From contig CAZQVB010000052.1 in assembly GCA_964596645.1 (NCBI GenBank), positions 1-25,828 of the forward strand: DNA of 25,828 nucleotides, read 5' to 3'. Position 1 is the stretch's first letter. The number at the start of each line of letters is the position of its first letter. Below, piece after piece: positions 1 to 8,649 of this stretch. The notes under the pieces were generated by a model. The model was given only the letters and a program-made list of their open reading frames with translations, did no database searches and was not told the DNA's origin. The stretch is from CAVQEK01 sp964596645. GTDB taxonomy: Bacteria; Bacteroidota; Bacteroidia; Cytophagales; Cyclobacteriaceae. Both the position numbers and the translations under genes were made by a program.

Positions 1-396
1 GATGCCGAATTCTTTCTCAACCTCTATCAGCGCTTTCACACTCAAATATTGATGGTGCTCCTGGCCATTGCCGTATTGCTTTTGTCGCTGATCGTATACT
101 TGCGCACAAAAAATGCAAACCGGCCGGTAGCTCATGTGGTGTGGCTTCTGCTGCTACTGGTGCTCATATTGGCGGTAAACAACCTCGGAACGAAAAAGCC
201 AAAGGCCATCATTGCCCACGACGACACCTACCTGATGTCGGGGCCCTCCGCCGGAGCCGAGGTGGTAGACGTGGTGAAGGGCGGACATCGTGTATCCATA
301 AAAAACCGCGAGGACGTGTGGCTTCAAATTGACTGGAACGGCAAGGATGTGTACGTAAAGCAAAATGCCGTAATGCCCCTGAACAGCCACTCCTGA
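1..396 (+). CDS. C-terminal part of a BatE-like membrane protein with an SH3 domain (5' end outside window)
   Basis: The reading frame is open from base 1 to the TGA at 394-396, so the gene begins before the window; the TTG at 49 is only an internal codon. The visible part has a soluble stretch, two hydrophobic helices (about bases 43-105 and 127-180, separated by a short basic loop) and a C-terminal domain with the pattern of a bacterial SH3 domain: an alternating beta pattern, a SGPS turn and a VWLQIDWNGKDVYV segment. TPR region, membrane helices, then SH3 is the architecture of BatE-type proteins encoded with MoxR/BatABCD in Bacteroidota, which are linked to envelope stress and aerotolerance. 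The TPR part would lie upstream and cannot be seen, so BatE is an inference; a generic SH3 membrane protein is the alternative. The next gene starts 99 bp downstream. Confidence 0.65.
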   Translation, partial: DAEFFLNLYQRFHTQILMVLLAIAVLLLSLIVYLRTKNANRPVAHVVWLLLLLVLILAVNNLGTKKPKAIIAHDDTYLMSGPSAGAEVVDVVKGGHRVSIKNREDVWLQIDWNGKDVYVKQNAVMPLNSHS

Positions 397-495
397 CGAG
401 TGATACGCCAGGCGCTGAGCGCATAAAACAGAAGCTGCTGTTCGCGATATTTTTGGTTAATTTGCCCCTGTATATACCTTCACTACAGTTTCTGA

Positions 496-3400
496 ATGAA
501 CGAATACCTGCTCAAAGCAATCACCCGCCTCTTTGCCATAGTGGCCAAGGAGAACGTGGGCGACGTAGAGCGCGACAAGATCAGCACATTCATCAGCCGG
601 CAGGTCAATCAGGAAGAAGCCCAGGAGTATCTGTGGATCTTCGATGAATTCAGCAAGAAAAGGGTAAGTGATGCCGGCGAAGGCCCATCTTTTGAGCGCG
701 ACCTTACGCTCGACACCAATACGGAAGAGTTTGTAGAAGACTGGGCCAGCGTAATTCTTATATGCAAGCGCATCAACAAAGAATTGACCTACTACCTGAA
801 GCTGGTGCTGATAGCCCGCCTGCTGGAGCTCATACATACTGAAGGTGCCCTCACCGAGCGACAAGAAAACTTAATATTTTACATCAGCAAGGCCATCAAC
901 GTAAGCATTCACGATGTAAAGCTGATCAAGGCCTTCATCTTTGCGCAGGACGAACAGGAGCTGAACAATGAGAACATACTCATTGCCGACGATGGCAGCC
1001 AGGAAGATTACAAGCAATGCAAGCATATACTGCGACCCAACATCACCGGCTTTCTCGCCATTCTTTATTTGCCTTCGGTGGAGGGTTACTTCGTGCGCTA
1101 TGTGGGCATCTCGCAGCTCAGGCTGAACGGCATTCCCCTGCGCAGCCGTGTATTTGAAATTTTTCCTTCCGGCAGCAACATCCGCGGCGACAAGATAAAG
1201 CCCATTTACTACAGCGATGTGGTGAGCCGTTTTCGTGTTACGGAAAGCACACCACGGCTGTCGCTTACCTCGTCCAACATCAGTGTAAAATTTCGCAGAG
1301 GGCGCATCGGCCTGCGCGATATCCACATCAATGAAGAGTCGGGCAAGCTCGTGGGCATAATGGGTGCCAGCGGCTCCGGCAAGTCCACCCTACTCGAGGT
1401 GCTCAATGGCAAGATAAAGCCGCTCACCGGCAACGTCACCATCAACGGCATCGACGTGCACCACAATCAGGGTGAACTGGAAGGTCTGATCGGTTATGTG
1501 CCACAGGATGATCTGCTCATCGAAGACCTGACGGTATTTGAAAACTTGTACTACGCCGCCCGGCTTTCGCTGGCCAATATGTCTGAGCACGAGCTCACCG
1601 TGCGGGTCGATGAGGTATTGCGATCGCTCGGCATACTCGACATAAAAGAGCTGAAAGTAGGCAACCCGCTCAAAAAGACCATCAGTGGGGGGCAACGCAA
1701 ACGGCTAAATATAGCCCTGGAACTATTGCGGGAACCGGCAGTGTTGTTTGTAGACGAACCCACCTCCGGCCTCTCCTCTCGCGATTCGGAAATCATAATG
1801 GATTTGCTGAAGGAGCTTGCGCTGAAAGGAAAGCTTGTGTTTGTGACCATACACCAGCCCTCTTCCGACATTTTCAAAATGTTCGACAGCCTGATCATCC
1901 TCGATGTTGGCGGCTTTCAGATTTACTATGGCAACCCGCTGGAGGCCGTTGTGTACTTCAGGGAAATAGTGAACATGGTGCAGCGCGACCAAGGCCTCTG
2001 CTTCACGTGCGGCAATGTAAAGATCGAGCAGATATTCAACATCATAGAAGACCGAGCGGTGAATGAATACGGGCAGCTCACCAACAACAGACGCATATTG
2101 CCCAGCGAGTGGAGTGAGCACTTTAAGAAGCGCCACAGCTTTCGGGAAAAGAGGCATCCTTACTCCCTGCTGCCAGAAAATACTTTCAAAATTCCGGGCA
2201 GGCTGGAGCAGCTCTTTATCTTCAGCCGGCGCGACCTGCTCGCGAAAATCAAGAATCTTCAGTACGTGGTGATCAACCTGCTGGAAGCACCTGCACTCGC
2301 CTTGATCATAGGTTACTTCATGCGCTACCTGGATCGATCGCGCGGTGATCAGTCGGAATACTCATTTTATGAGAATGGCAATATCCCGACCTATTTTTTC
2401 ATCAGCATCATCGTAGCACTGTTTATGGGCCTTTCGGTGAGCGGTGAGGAAATCATAAAAGACAGACGAATATTGGCCAGGGAAAAGTTTCTCAACCTCA
2501 GCCGTGGAAGTTATCTCATCTCCAAAATGGGCATTCTGTTCGCCATTTCGGCCGTACAAATGCTCGCTTTCGTGCTCATCGGCAACATGTTGCTGGAGCT
2601 TCGCGGCATGAATCTGGCGCATTGGCTGGTACTCTTCTCCTGTGCCTGCTTTGCCAATGCCATCGGTCTTAATATCTCTTCCGGGTTCAATTCTGTCGTC
2701 ACCATCTACATATTGGTGCCCATCATACTTATTCCTCAACTGCTCTTCAATGGCATCGTGATCGACTTCGACCAGTTGAATCCTGCCATTCGCAAGGAAG
2801 GCCGGGTGCCATTTCTAGGCGATCTTATGGCGTCGAAGTGGGCTTACGAAGGCATTATGGTGTATCAGTTCAAAAACAACCCTTATGAAAGCTACTTCTA
2901 TGAATGGGATAAGGAGCTGGCCAACAATGAATATAAATACACCTACCTCATACCCACCCTGCAGTCGCAACTGGAGCAGACACTGCCGGCCATTCGTGGC
3001 AAAGAGCCCGCAGAAGATATGAGGCGATACTTAGATCTTGTTCATGCCGAGTTGAAAAAAGAGTTGAAATCCGTGGGGCAAAAAGAAGCCGACGCATTGG
3101 TTATGTTGCAGGTTTCACACTTCGACTCGGCGGCTTATGCAAGTACCACAAACATGCTGCAGACGCTGAGGCAATACTACGTGAACCGCTACAACAAAGT
3201 GCTGGAACAGAAAGACTCCATGGTAAGCGGTTGGCTCCGCACCAAAGAGAAGCAGATGTATATGAGCCGGATGCGGCAGGCGTATAAAAATGAAAGGATA
3301 AGCGAGTTGGTGCGAAACAGCCTGAACCCTACGCGAATACTATTGGCCGACGGCAGGCTGGTGCGAAAGGTTGATCCGGTGTATCAAGACCCTGAAATAC

Positions 3401-3645
3401 CTAAAAATGCGTTGGATTTCAGATCACATTTCTACGCACCGCGCAAGTACTTTCTCGGACTGTACTTCGAAACGTTTTGGTTCAATATGGCTGTCATTTG
3501 GTTGATGACTGTGCTCGCCGCCTTGGCGTTGTATTATAAAGTACTGAAGAAGACAGTAAACGCCATAGAACGCATGGGAAACAACAGACTACCGCAATAT
3601 GTCAAAGCGAATCAATATCTCCTCCGGAAGCGATTGGGAAAATGA
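496..3645 (+). CDS. ABCG-like ABC transporter, ATPase and permease fused, with a long N-terminal extension
   Basis: This 1049-residue protein carries a complete ABC ATPase: Walker A GASGSGKST (from residue 290), signature ISGGQRKR (396-403), Walker B VLFVDEP with Asp420, and an ABCG-type H-loop TIHQPSSD with His453. The permease follows, with predicted helices near residues 590-612, 633-650, 678-697, 709-728, 734-756 and 994-1014. Between the fifth and sixth helix lies a hydrophilic, helix-rich region of about 235 residues, probably outside the cytoplasmic membrane. ATPase followed by permease in one chain is the ABCG/White order. The first 250 residues are unusual: a helical part around 85-150 that resembles TerB-like domains, then a beta-rich part. 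A CFTC motif (502-505) follows the ATPase. The substrate cannot be told. A weak promoter-like pair, TTTG 452-455 and TACCTTCA 475-482, lies upstream. Its end overlaps the next gene by 47 bp. Confidence 0.9.
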   Translation: MNEYLLKAITRLFAIVAKENVGDVERDKISTFISRQVNQEEAQEYLWIFDEFSKKRVSDAGEGPSFERDLTLDTNTEEFVEDWASVILICKRINKELTYYLKLVLIARLLELIHTEGALTERQENLIFYISKAINVSIHDVKLIKAFIFAQDEQELNNENILIADDGSQEDYKQCKHILRPNITGFLAILYLPSVEGYFVRYVGISQLRLNGIPLRSRVFEIFPSGSNIRGDKIKPIYYSDVVSRFRVTESTPRLSLTSSNISVKFRRGRIGLRDIHINEESGKLVGIMGASGSGKSTLLEVLNGKIKPLTGNVTINGIDVHHNQGELEGLIGYVPQDDLLIEDLTVFENLYYAARLSLANMSEHELTVRVDEVLRSLGILDIKELKVGNPLKKTISGGQRKRLNIALELLREPAVLFVDEPTSGLSSRDSEIIMDLLKELALKGKLVFVTIHQPSSDIFKMFDSLIILDVGGFQIYYGNPLEAVVYFREIVNMVQRDQGLCFTCGNVKIEQIFNIIEDRAVNEYGQLTNNRRILPSEWSEHFKKRHSFREKRHPYSLLPENTFKIPGRLEQLFIFSRRDLLAKIKNLQYVVINLLEAPALALIIGYFMRYLDRSRGDQSEYSFYENGNIPTYFFISIIVALFMGLSVSGEEIIKDRRILAREKFLNLSRGSYLISKMGILFAISAVQMLAFVLIGNMLLELRGMNLAHWLVLFSCACFANAIGLNISSGFNSVVTIYILVPIILIPQLLFNGIVIDFDQLNPAIRKEGRVPFLGDLMASKWAYEGIMVYQFKNNPYESYFYEWDKELANNEYKYTYLIPTLQSQLEQTLPAIRGKEPAEDMRRYLDLVHAELKKELKSVGQKEADALVMLQVSHFDSAAYASTTNMLQTLRQYYVNRYNKVLEQKDSMVSGWLRTKEKQMYMSRMRQAYKNERISELVRNSLNPTRILLADGRLVRKVDPVYQDPEIPKNALDFRSHFYAPRKYFLGLYFETFWFNMAVIWLMTVLAALALYYKVLKKTVNAIERMGNNRLPQYVKANQYLLRKRLGK

Positions 3646-3991
3646 GGTAGGTTACTCTCGCGCAGTGGTAGTGGGCAATATATTGGAAATATCCGGCACC
3701 ACAGCCATTGATGCGCTAGGGCGCATTCAGTGCATTGGCGATGCCCAGGGTCAGGCCACCTTTATCCTGAACAAAGTGAAAGACACATTGCAGCAGGCCG
3801 GCTTTGCCGCTACCGATGTGGTACGCACTCGCATGTATGTGACCGACATCGGCGACTGGATGGCGATTGGCCGGGCTCATGCTGCCTTCTTTAAAGAAAT
3901 AAAACCAGCCGCCACCATGGTAGAGGTACAAAAATTGATTCATGACGACCTGCTGGTTGAAATCGAAGTAACCGCCATAAAGAGCACCTGA
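3599..3991 (+). CDS. Rid-family (YjgF/YER057c/UK114) protein lacking the deaminase arginine
   Basis: A 130-residue protein of normal Rid length. Typical family segments are visible: SSGSDWENEVGYSRAVVVGN near the N-terminus, ISGTTA, DVVRTRMYVTDI in the middle and PAATMVEV followed by LVEIEVTAI at the end. Archetypal RidA hydrolyses reactive enamine/imine intermediates from PLP enzymes and needs an arginine in the motif PARSxVEV. Here that place is Ala105 (P103-A-A-T-M-V-E), so imine deaminase activity of the RidA kind is not expected; this fits one of the non-archetypal Rid subfamilies of unknown function. The ATG at 3599 is preferred although it lies 47 bp inside the ABC transporter gene, because the conserved N-terminal segment begins only a few residues after it. 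The Nudix gene starts one base after the stop, which suggests a common transcript. Confidence 0.88.
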   Translation: MSKRINISSGSDWENEVGYSRAVVVGNILEISGTTAIDALGRIQCIGDAQGQATFILNKVKDTLQQAGFAATDVVRTRMYVTDIGDWMAIGRAHAAFFKEIKPAATMVEVQKLIHDDLLVEIEVTAIKST

Positions 3992-3992
3992 T

Positions 3993-4421
3993 ATGTCGTA
4001 CACCTACAAATATCCCAGACCGGCCGTCACCACCGACTGCCTCATTTTTTATGGCCTTAGCGAAGATCAGGAGGTATTGCTGATACAAAGAAAGAAGGAG
4101 CCGTTTCAGGATATGTGGGCCTTGCCGGGTGGATTTGTAGAAATAGATGAAGACCTGCCCATTGCCGCAGCCAGGGAACTGGAAGAGGAAACCAACATTA
4201 GCGGCGTATCGCTGCAACAATTTCGCACCTATGGCAAGCCTGGCCGCGACCCGCGCGGCAGAACCATTTCGGTCGTATTTTGGGGACGGCTGGCAAAAAA
4301 GCCAGACAATGCCAGGGCAGGAGACGATGCCGGCAATTTGGCCTGGTATCCGGTGAGAAACCTGCCACCACTCGCATTCGATCATCTCGAAATAATCTCT
4401 GAGGCGCTCACCCTTTTATAA
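3993..4421 (+). CDS. Nudix hydrolase
   Basis: A 142-residue protein with a recognisable Nudix box from Gly47 to Ile69: G-x5-E-x7-REL-EEE-TNI, with Glu53, Arg61, Glu62, Glu65 and Glu66 in place for magnesium and diphosphate binding. The usual glycine near the end of the box is Asn68. The N-terminal YPRPAVTTDCLIF and the QRKKEPFQDMWALPGG run before the box match the group that includes ADP-ribose and related nucleoside-diphosphate hydrolases, but the substrate cannot be assigned from this. There is no DNA-binding domain, so it is not an NrtR-type repressor. It follows the Rid gene by one base and is the last gene of the 496-4421 run. Its pairing with a Rid-family gene suggests metabolite clean-up, which is an inference. 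Confidence 0.9.
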   Translation: MSYTYKYPRPAVTTDCLIFYGLSEDQEVLLIQRKKEPFQDMWALPGGFVEIDEDLPIAAARELEEETNISGVSLQQFRTYGKPGRDPRGRTISVVFWGRLAKKPDNARAGDDAGNLAWYPVRNLPPLAFDHLEIISEALTLL

Positions 4422-4703
4422 ACATACCGTGCGCACTATGCTGTAGTTTATAAGTCATTCTCTGTTAAGTACTATACACACACTTATTCAAGTAAAATTT
4501 CGACTGCCGCTTTGTTCCTTCGGGTCACCATTTCCAAAACATAAGAATATATTGGAAGTATAAAGGCCTTACGGTGCTGGAGGATACGTGTGAGAAAAGT
4601 GAGTGAATAGCGCAACGATTGCTTTGCCCATGCCTGTCACGGTCTTTATCGGATTATTTTTTATTACATAAACAGTGGCTGTCTCCGACATTTTTAGCGA
4701 CCA

Positions 4704-7700
4704 ATGATCAGACTTTTTCACCGCATTATGCCGATTAAGCTCCGCCTCATTGGGTGTATAGTCACCATTGCCGTACTCCTATCATGCTCCGCATCTGCAC
4801 AGACTGCGTCTAATAAAGTAAACCCCGACTGGAGAAGCGATAGCGACTGGACCAATGGCGCCCCCTGCCTCGGCGCCAATACCATTCAAGATGTAATGCT
4901 CAACCACCACAGCACCATCAATCACGACATCAACATTCGCAGCAAGGTAACCATCAGCTCCGGTAAGTCTTTCACTGCCACAGGCAAGGTACAAATAGAC
5001 AAGTCGGGCCAACTGATCATTCTGGGTTCCGTCACCATTGCCAATGGCAATCTCGACATAAAGAGTGATGGAGGAATATTGATAAAGACAGGTGGTACAC
5101 TCATTGGCAACACCACGCACGAGCTGCGCAGCGAAGGACAATTCTTGGTAGAAAAAGGCGGAAATGTTGATTGGAATGGCAACATACGCTTTCGTAAAGA
5201 CGCTGCCCAGGTGCTGATAGACGGTGTAGTGGCCATCACTGGCACGCTCACGAATGAAGGCACCATCACCGGTACCGGCGCCATTAATCTGTCAGGCGCA
5301 CTCGACAATACCGGGACTATTTTTGGCTGTGCCGGCAACGATTGCTGTCCTTCCTTTCCCTGCACATTGGGCAAGGCTGAAGAAGACACTAAAGCGCCTG
5401 TTTTTACCTTTTGCCCTTCAGACATCACTCAACCTGCCGACGCAGGCAAAAACTCAACGCAAGTCATATGGTCGGAACCCATAGCGACAGACGATGTACA
5501 GGTGGTGCATTTGAGCAGCAACTTTGCCTCCGGCGCTTCATTTGCAGTGGGCTGGTACACCGTCACCTATTTAGCCAAAGACGCGGCGGACAACACCGCA
5601 TTCTGCTCGTTTATAGTAGACGTCACCGATGAGGAATCACCAACTTTTCAAAATTGTCCGACCAATAAAGTGATCGCATTGCCAAAGGGCGCCGACTCAG
5701 TAGATGTAAGTTGGACACCGCCAAATGCAAGCGATAATGTAGGAGTGACTGAATTGACCGCTTCACATACGCCAGGAAATAAGTTTTCGTATGGTGTACA
5801 CACTGTGAAATACATCGCTAAAGATGCCGCCGGCAACCTGGGGGAATGCAGCTTTATAGTGAAAGTGGAAGATCTCGAAGCCCCCACATTTACCGGCTGT
5901 CCGGGCAACATATCCGTACAGCTCGATCCGCAGGAAACATCGCAGGCCGTATATTGGAGCACGCCCTCAGCCAGCGATAATGTACGCATCGCCTCATTTA
6001 GCACATCCCACGCCTCCGGCAGCCAGTTTTCGCTCGGCATTACCACAGTGACCTATACCGCGATAGACCAGGCCGGCAATAAGCAAGAGTGTTCGTTTGA
6101 AGTGCATGTAAATGCTAAACAGAAAAATCCGCCACAATTCACCAGTTGCCCGGCAAATATGTGGGTACCGACAGAGCCCGGCAAAGCGTATGCCCTGGCT
6201 ACCTGGAAAGAGCCTAAAACCACTGGCGGCGTAGGCAAGGTCACCATTTCTTCTTCCTATCTCCAGGGCGACAAGCTTCCCTTGGGCAGCACGAGCATTA
6301 CGCTGGAGGCCCGGGACGAAGCCGATCAGGTAGCGTTCTGCACGTTTATAGTGACCGTAGAAGATAAAGAACCGCCGGTGTTCACCTTTTGCCCCCCGGG
6401 CATCCCGGCCTACACATCTGCAGGCAGTTGCATGGCCACCGTGAGCTGGGTAGAGCCAGCTTATTCTGACAATGTGGGTGTGGTAAAAGTGGATAAAAGC
6501 CATTCGTCAGGCTCACAATTCAGCCTGGGCACCACCGTGGTCAATTATAAAATAAAAGATGCTGCAGGTCTTGAAAACCAGTGCAGCTTTCTGGTGACCG
6601 TGAATGACAACATAGCTCCCAACATCACCTGCCCTGCCAGCCAGCACCATGAAATTGCCGCCCACGAAGCCGGAATGAAAATCACATTTGATGCGCCCAT
6701 CGTCACAGACAATTGCACCGTGCACAACGTGCTGAGAACAGACAACAGTGGCCTGAACAGCGGGAGCATTTTCCCTGCCGGAGAAACGGTGATCACCTTC
6801 AAGGCAAGTGATAAAAGTGGCAATACAAAATCCTGCAGCACCTCCTTCACCATCACGCTGGCACCAGAAAATGCCGAAATACTGGCTGTAGACGATAGTT
6901 ATACAACACGAGAAGACGAATACATCGACTTGCCGGTACTCGAAAATGACAAGATATCCAGTGGGTACACCTTGTCGCTCACCGCTACCGTGCAATCGCC
7001 GGCGCACGGGCATATTGAGAGAAAAAATAATCAACTGAGGTATTACCCGGAAAAAGACTTTGCCGGCAAGGACACCTTCAGCTATCGCGCCTGTGCGATA
7101 AATAATGAAGAAATGTGTGATGAAGCCGAGGTGACTATTGAGGTGATGCCGGTGAATGATGCGCCTGAGTTTGTCGACTTCAATTACAACAGCCACAAAG
7201 ACGGCACACTGACGCTTTGCATCAATATGCGGGATGCGGAAAATGACCCATTATTCATTTCTGAGATAATAAAAATGCCTTCGCGCGCCGATCGTCTGAT
7301 CATAGATGAGACAGGCACATGCCTCAACTATATCCCTGGCTCTGGCATGCAGCAATTCGAAATGCGCATATGCGAAAGCACCACGGATGGCCTCTGCTCT
7401 GACATCGTGGTCAGCTTCGATCTGATCATCGAGAATGAATTGCAGGTATATAAAGCACTATCGCCCAATGGCGACGGACTGAATGACACATGGATAATAA
7501 ACGGCATAGAAAAATACCGTGAAAACAGCGTAAGCATATATGATCGCTGGGGCCGGCTTATATTTTCCACCAGCAGCTACGACAATGAGCGCAATGTATG
7601 GGATGGTAGCGGAAGCACGCGCAACGGCGCAGAACTGCCCAACGGCACGTACTTCTACCGCATCGAAATAATGGGCATAGAAGAAGCATTGAAAGGCTCG

Positions 7701-7718
7701 ATTGAACTACTGAGATAA
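4704..7718 (+). CDS. Large secreted HYR-domain protein with T9SS gliding-type C-terminal sorting domain
   Basis: A 1004-residue exported protein. Residues 1-33 form a signal peptide ending in SASAQ; a second possible start is Met9. An LLSC sequence around Cys28 resembles a lipobox, but the AxA-type site right after it fits a T9SS cargo better. Residues 35-215 are short Thr/Gly/Asn-rich strands like a beta-helix. About 229-722 hold six HYR domains, each with an N-terminal CP and a late cysteine. About 729-820 form a cadherin-like/Big domain (VDDSYTTREDE, then FSYRACAINN). The last 93 residues (912-1004) are a gliding-motility C-terminal (CHU_C, type B sorting) domain: ALSPNGDGLNDTW, VSIYDRWGRLIF, WDGSG, LPNGTYFY. 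It is therefore probably secreted by T9SS and surface-attached or released, perhaps as an adhesin; the ligand is unknown. The 282 bp before it show no clear gene or promoter. The next gene starts 7 bp after the stop. Confidence 0.92.
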   Translation: MIRLFHRIMPIKLRLIGCIVTIAVLLSCSASAQTASNKVNPDWRSDSDWTNGAPCLGANTIQDVMLNHHSTINHDINIRSKVTISSGKSFTATGKVQIDKSGQLIILGSVTIANGNLDIKSDGGILIKTGGTLIGNTTHELRSEGQFLVEKGGNVDWNGNIRFRKDAAQVLIDGVVAITGTLTNEGTITGTGAINLSGALDNTGTIFGCAGNDCCPSFPCTLGKAEEDTKAPVFTFCPSDITQPADAGKNSTQVIWSEPIATDDVQVVHLSSNFASGASFAVGWYTVTYLAKDAADNTAFCSFIVDVTDEESPTFQNCPTNKVIALPKGADSVDVSWTPPNASDNVGVTELTASHTPGNKFSYGVHTVKYIAKDAAGNLGECSFIVKVEDLEAPTFTGCPGNISVQLDPQETSQAVYWSTPSASDNVRIASFSTSHASGSQFSLGITTVTYTAIDQAGNKQECSFEVHVNAKQKNPPQFTSCPANMWVPTEPGKAYALATWKEPKTTGGVGKVTISSSYLQGDKLPLGSTSITLEARDEADQVAFCTFIVTVEDKEPPVFTFCPPGIPAYTSAGSCMATVSWVEPAYSDNVGVVKVDKSHSSGSQFSLGTTVVNYKIKDAAGLENQCSFLVTVNDNIAPNITCPASQHHEIAAHEAGMKITFDAPIVTDNCTVHNVLRTDNSGLNSGSIFPAGETVITFKASDKSGNTKSCSTSFTITLAPENAEILAVDDSYTTREDEYIDLPVLENDKISSGYTLSLTATVQSPAHGHIERKNNQLRYYPEKDFAGKDTFSYRACAINNEEMCDEAEVTIEVMPVNDAPEFVDFNYNSHKDGTLTLCINMRDAENDPLFISEIIKMPSRADRLIIDETGTCLNYIPGSGMQQFEMRICESTTDGLCSDIVVSFDLIIENELQVYKALSPNGDGLNDTWIINGIEKYRENSVSIYDRWGRLIFSTSSYDNERNVWDGSGSTRNGAELPNGTYFYRIEIMGIEEALKGSIELLR
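5389..6868 (+). repeat. Six tandem HYR-domain coding units inside the T9SS cargo gene
   Basis: Six units of about 80 codons begin near 5389, 5638, 5880, 6124, 6370 and 6616. Each starts with a short acidic or proline linker and an xxCP motif (FTFCP, FQNCP, FTGCP, FTSCP, FTFCP, NITCP). Most contain a SDNVGV-like turn and a SGSQFSLG-like strand, and all end with a cysteine strand (CSFIV, CSFEV, CTFIV, CSTSF). The units are diverged at the DNA level, so this is an old domain duplication. Unit 4 lacks the SDN turn. Confidence 0.85.
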
Positions 7719-7725
7719 TAATGCT

Positions 7726-8649
7726 ATGATAAAGAATATACTGTATACCATGCTGCTACTGCTACCCGGCACCCTGTGCCTGGCGCAGTATGATGGCCTG
7801 TACAGTCAGTATATGTTCAATGGTTTCATACTGAATCCGGCGTATGCCGGCAGCCACAACACGCTGAATGCCTCATTGCTGTACAAAGATCAGTGGGTGA
7901 AACTGGAAGACGCGCCAAGTACGGCGGTAGCCTCCTTTCATACACCGGTCAGGCACAGCAATGCCGGAGTAGGCGCAATGTTTGTGTCCGACCAGGTGGG
8001 GGTGCATAGCGTAAACTACGCATCGGTGGCGGGCTCTTACGGCATCATGCTGAACCGAACAACACGCCTGAACTTTGGCTTGCAGGGAGGCATGGTTTTT
8101 CAAAAATCAGACTACAACTCTGTACTTGATCAGATCAAAGATTCACAGGACGCTATTTTCTCTGAAGCCGACCTCAACAGCAACTATGCCCAGATCGGCG
8201 CCGGCCTGTACCTCTATGCGCCCAATTATTTTATCGGCATTTCTGCACCCAATATCAACTTTGCTACCGCGAGTGCACTCTATCAAGGCGAGTCGTTGTT
8301 TGCCAAGCCTCATTATTTCTTTAATGCCGGCTATCTGATGGACCTCAACTCCTCGCTCAAGTTGCAGCCCGGTGTGCTGGTGAAATATATTGCCGGATAT
8401 AGTGTGAACATTGACTTGAGCGGTCACATCATCTACCGCGATGCGCTATGGCTTGGCGCTGCCTACCGCACTGAAAATGCCCTGGCTGCATTCTTCCAGA
8501 TGCAGGTGACCGACCAGCTTCGCTTTGGCTACGCACACGACATGCCGCTGAGCCATAGGGGCAATATTGCATCGCCATCGCACGAACTGATGCTCAGCTA
8601 TCTTTTCACTTTTTCCAAAAGAAGGATCATTAATCCACGCTACTTCTGA
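7726..8649 (+). CDS. PorP/SprF family type IX secretion system membrane protein
   Basis: A 307-residue protein with a signal peptide ending at about residue 21 (CLAQ) followed by the family hallmark YSQYMFNGFILNPAYAGS. The rest alternates in short amphipathic strands with glycines, as expected for an outer-membrane beta-barrel, and the length is normal for the family. PorP and SprF proteins work with T9SS; SprF is needed for secretion or surface placement of the SprB adhesin encoded next to it, and such genes usually follow genes for cargo with type B sorting domains, as here. It probably serves as the dedicated partner of the protein encoded just upstream. The start is 7 bp after that gene's stop, and the stop TGA shares its last base with the ATG of the following gene, so translation is probably coupled. 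Confidence 0.93.
   Translation: MIKNILYTMLLLLPGTLCLAQYDGLYSQYMFNGFILNPAYAGSHNTLNASLLYKDQWVKLEDAPSTAVASFHTPVRHSNAGVGAMFVSDQVGVHSVNYASVAGSYGIMLNRTTRLNFGLQGGMVFQKSDYNSVLDQIKDSQDAIFSEADLNSNYAQIGAGLYLYAPNYFIGISAPNINFATASALYQGESLFAKPHYFFNAGYLMDLNSSLKLQPGVLVKYIAGYSVNIDLSGHIIYRDALWLGAAYRTENALAAFFQMQVTDQLRFGYAHDMPLSHRGNIASPSHELMLSYLFTFSKRRIINPRYF

Noticed and set aside
4623..4662. Promoter-like TTTG and TATTTTTT before the T9SS cargo gene
   Set aside because: The spacing of 28 bp is outside the 17-23 bp range.
4785..4787. Lipobox-like LLSC (Cys28) in the T9SS cargo
   Set aside because: It is followed directly by SASAQ, a normal signal peptidase I site, and type B T9SS cargo is usually not a lipoprotein; the point is not settled.
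6513..7196. Minus-strand open frame of 227 codons
   Set aside because: Antisense to HYR unit 6 and the cadherin-like domain of the T9SS cargo; no signal peptide or motif.
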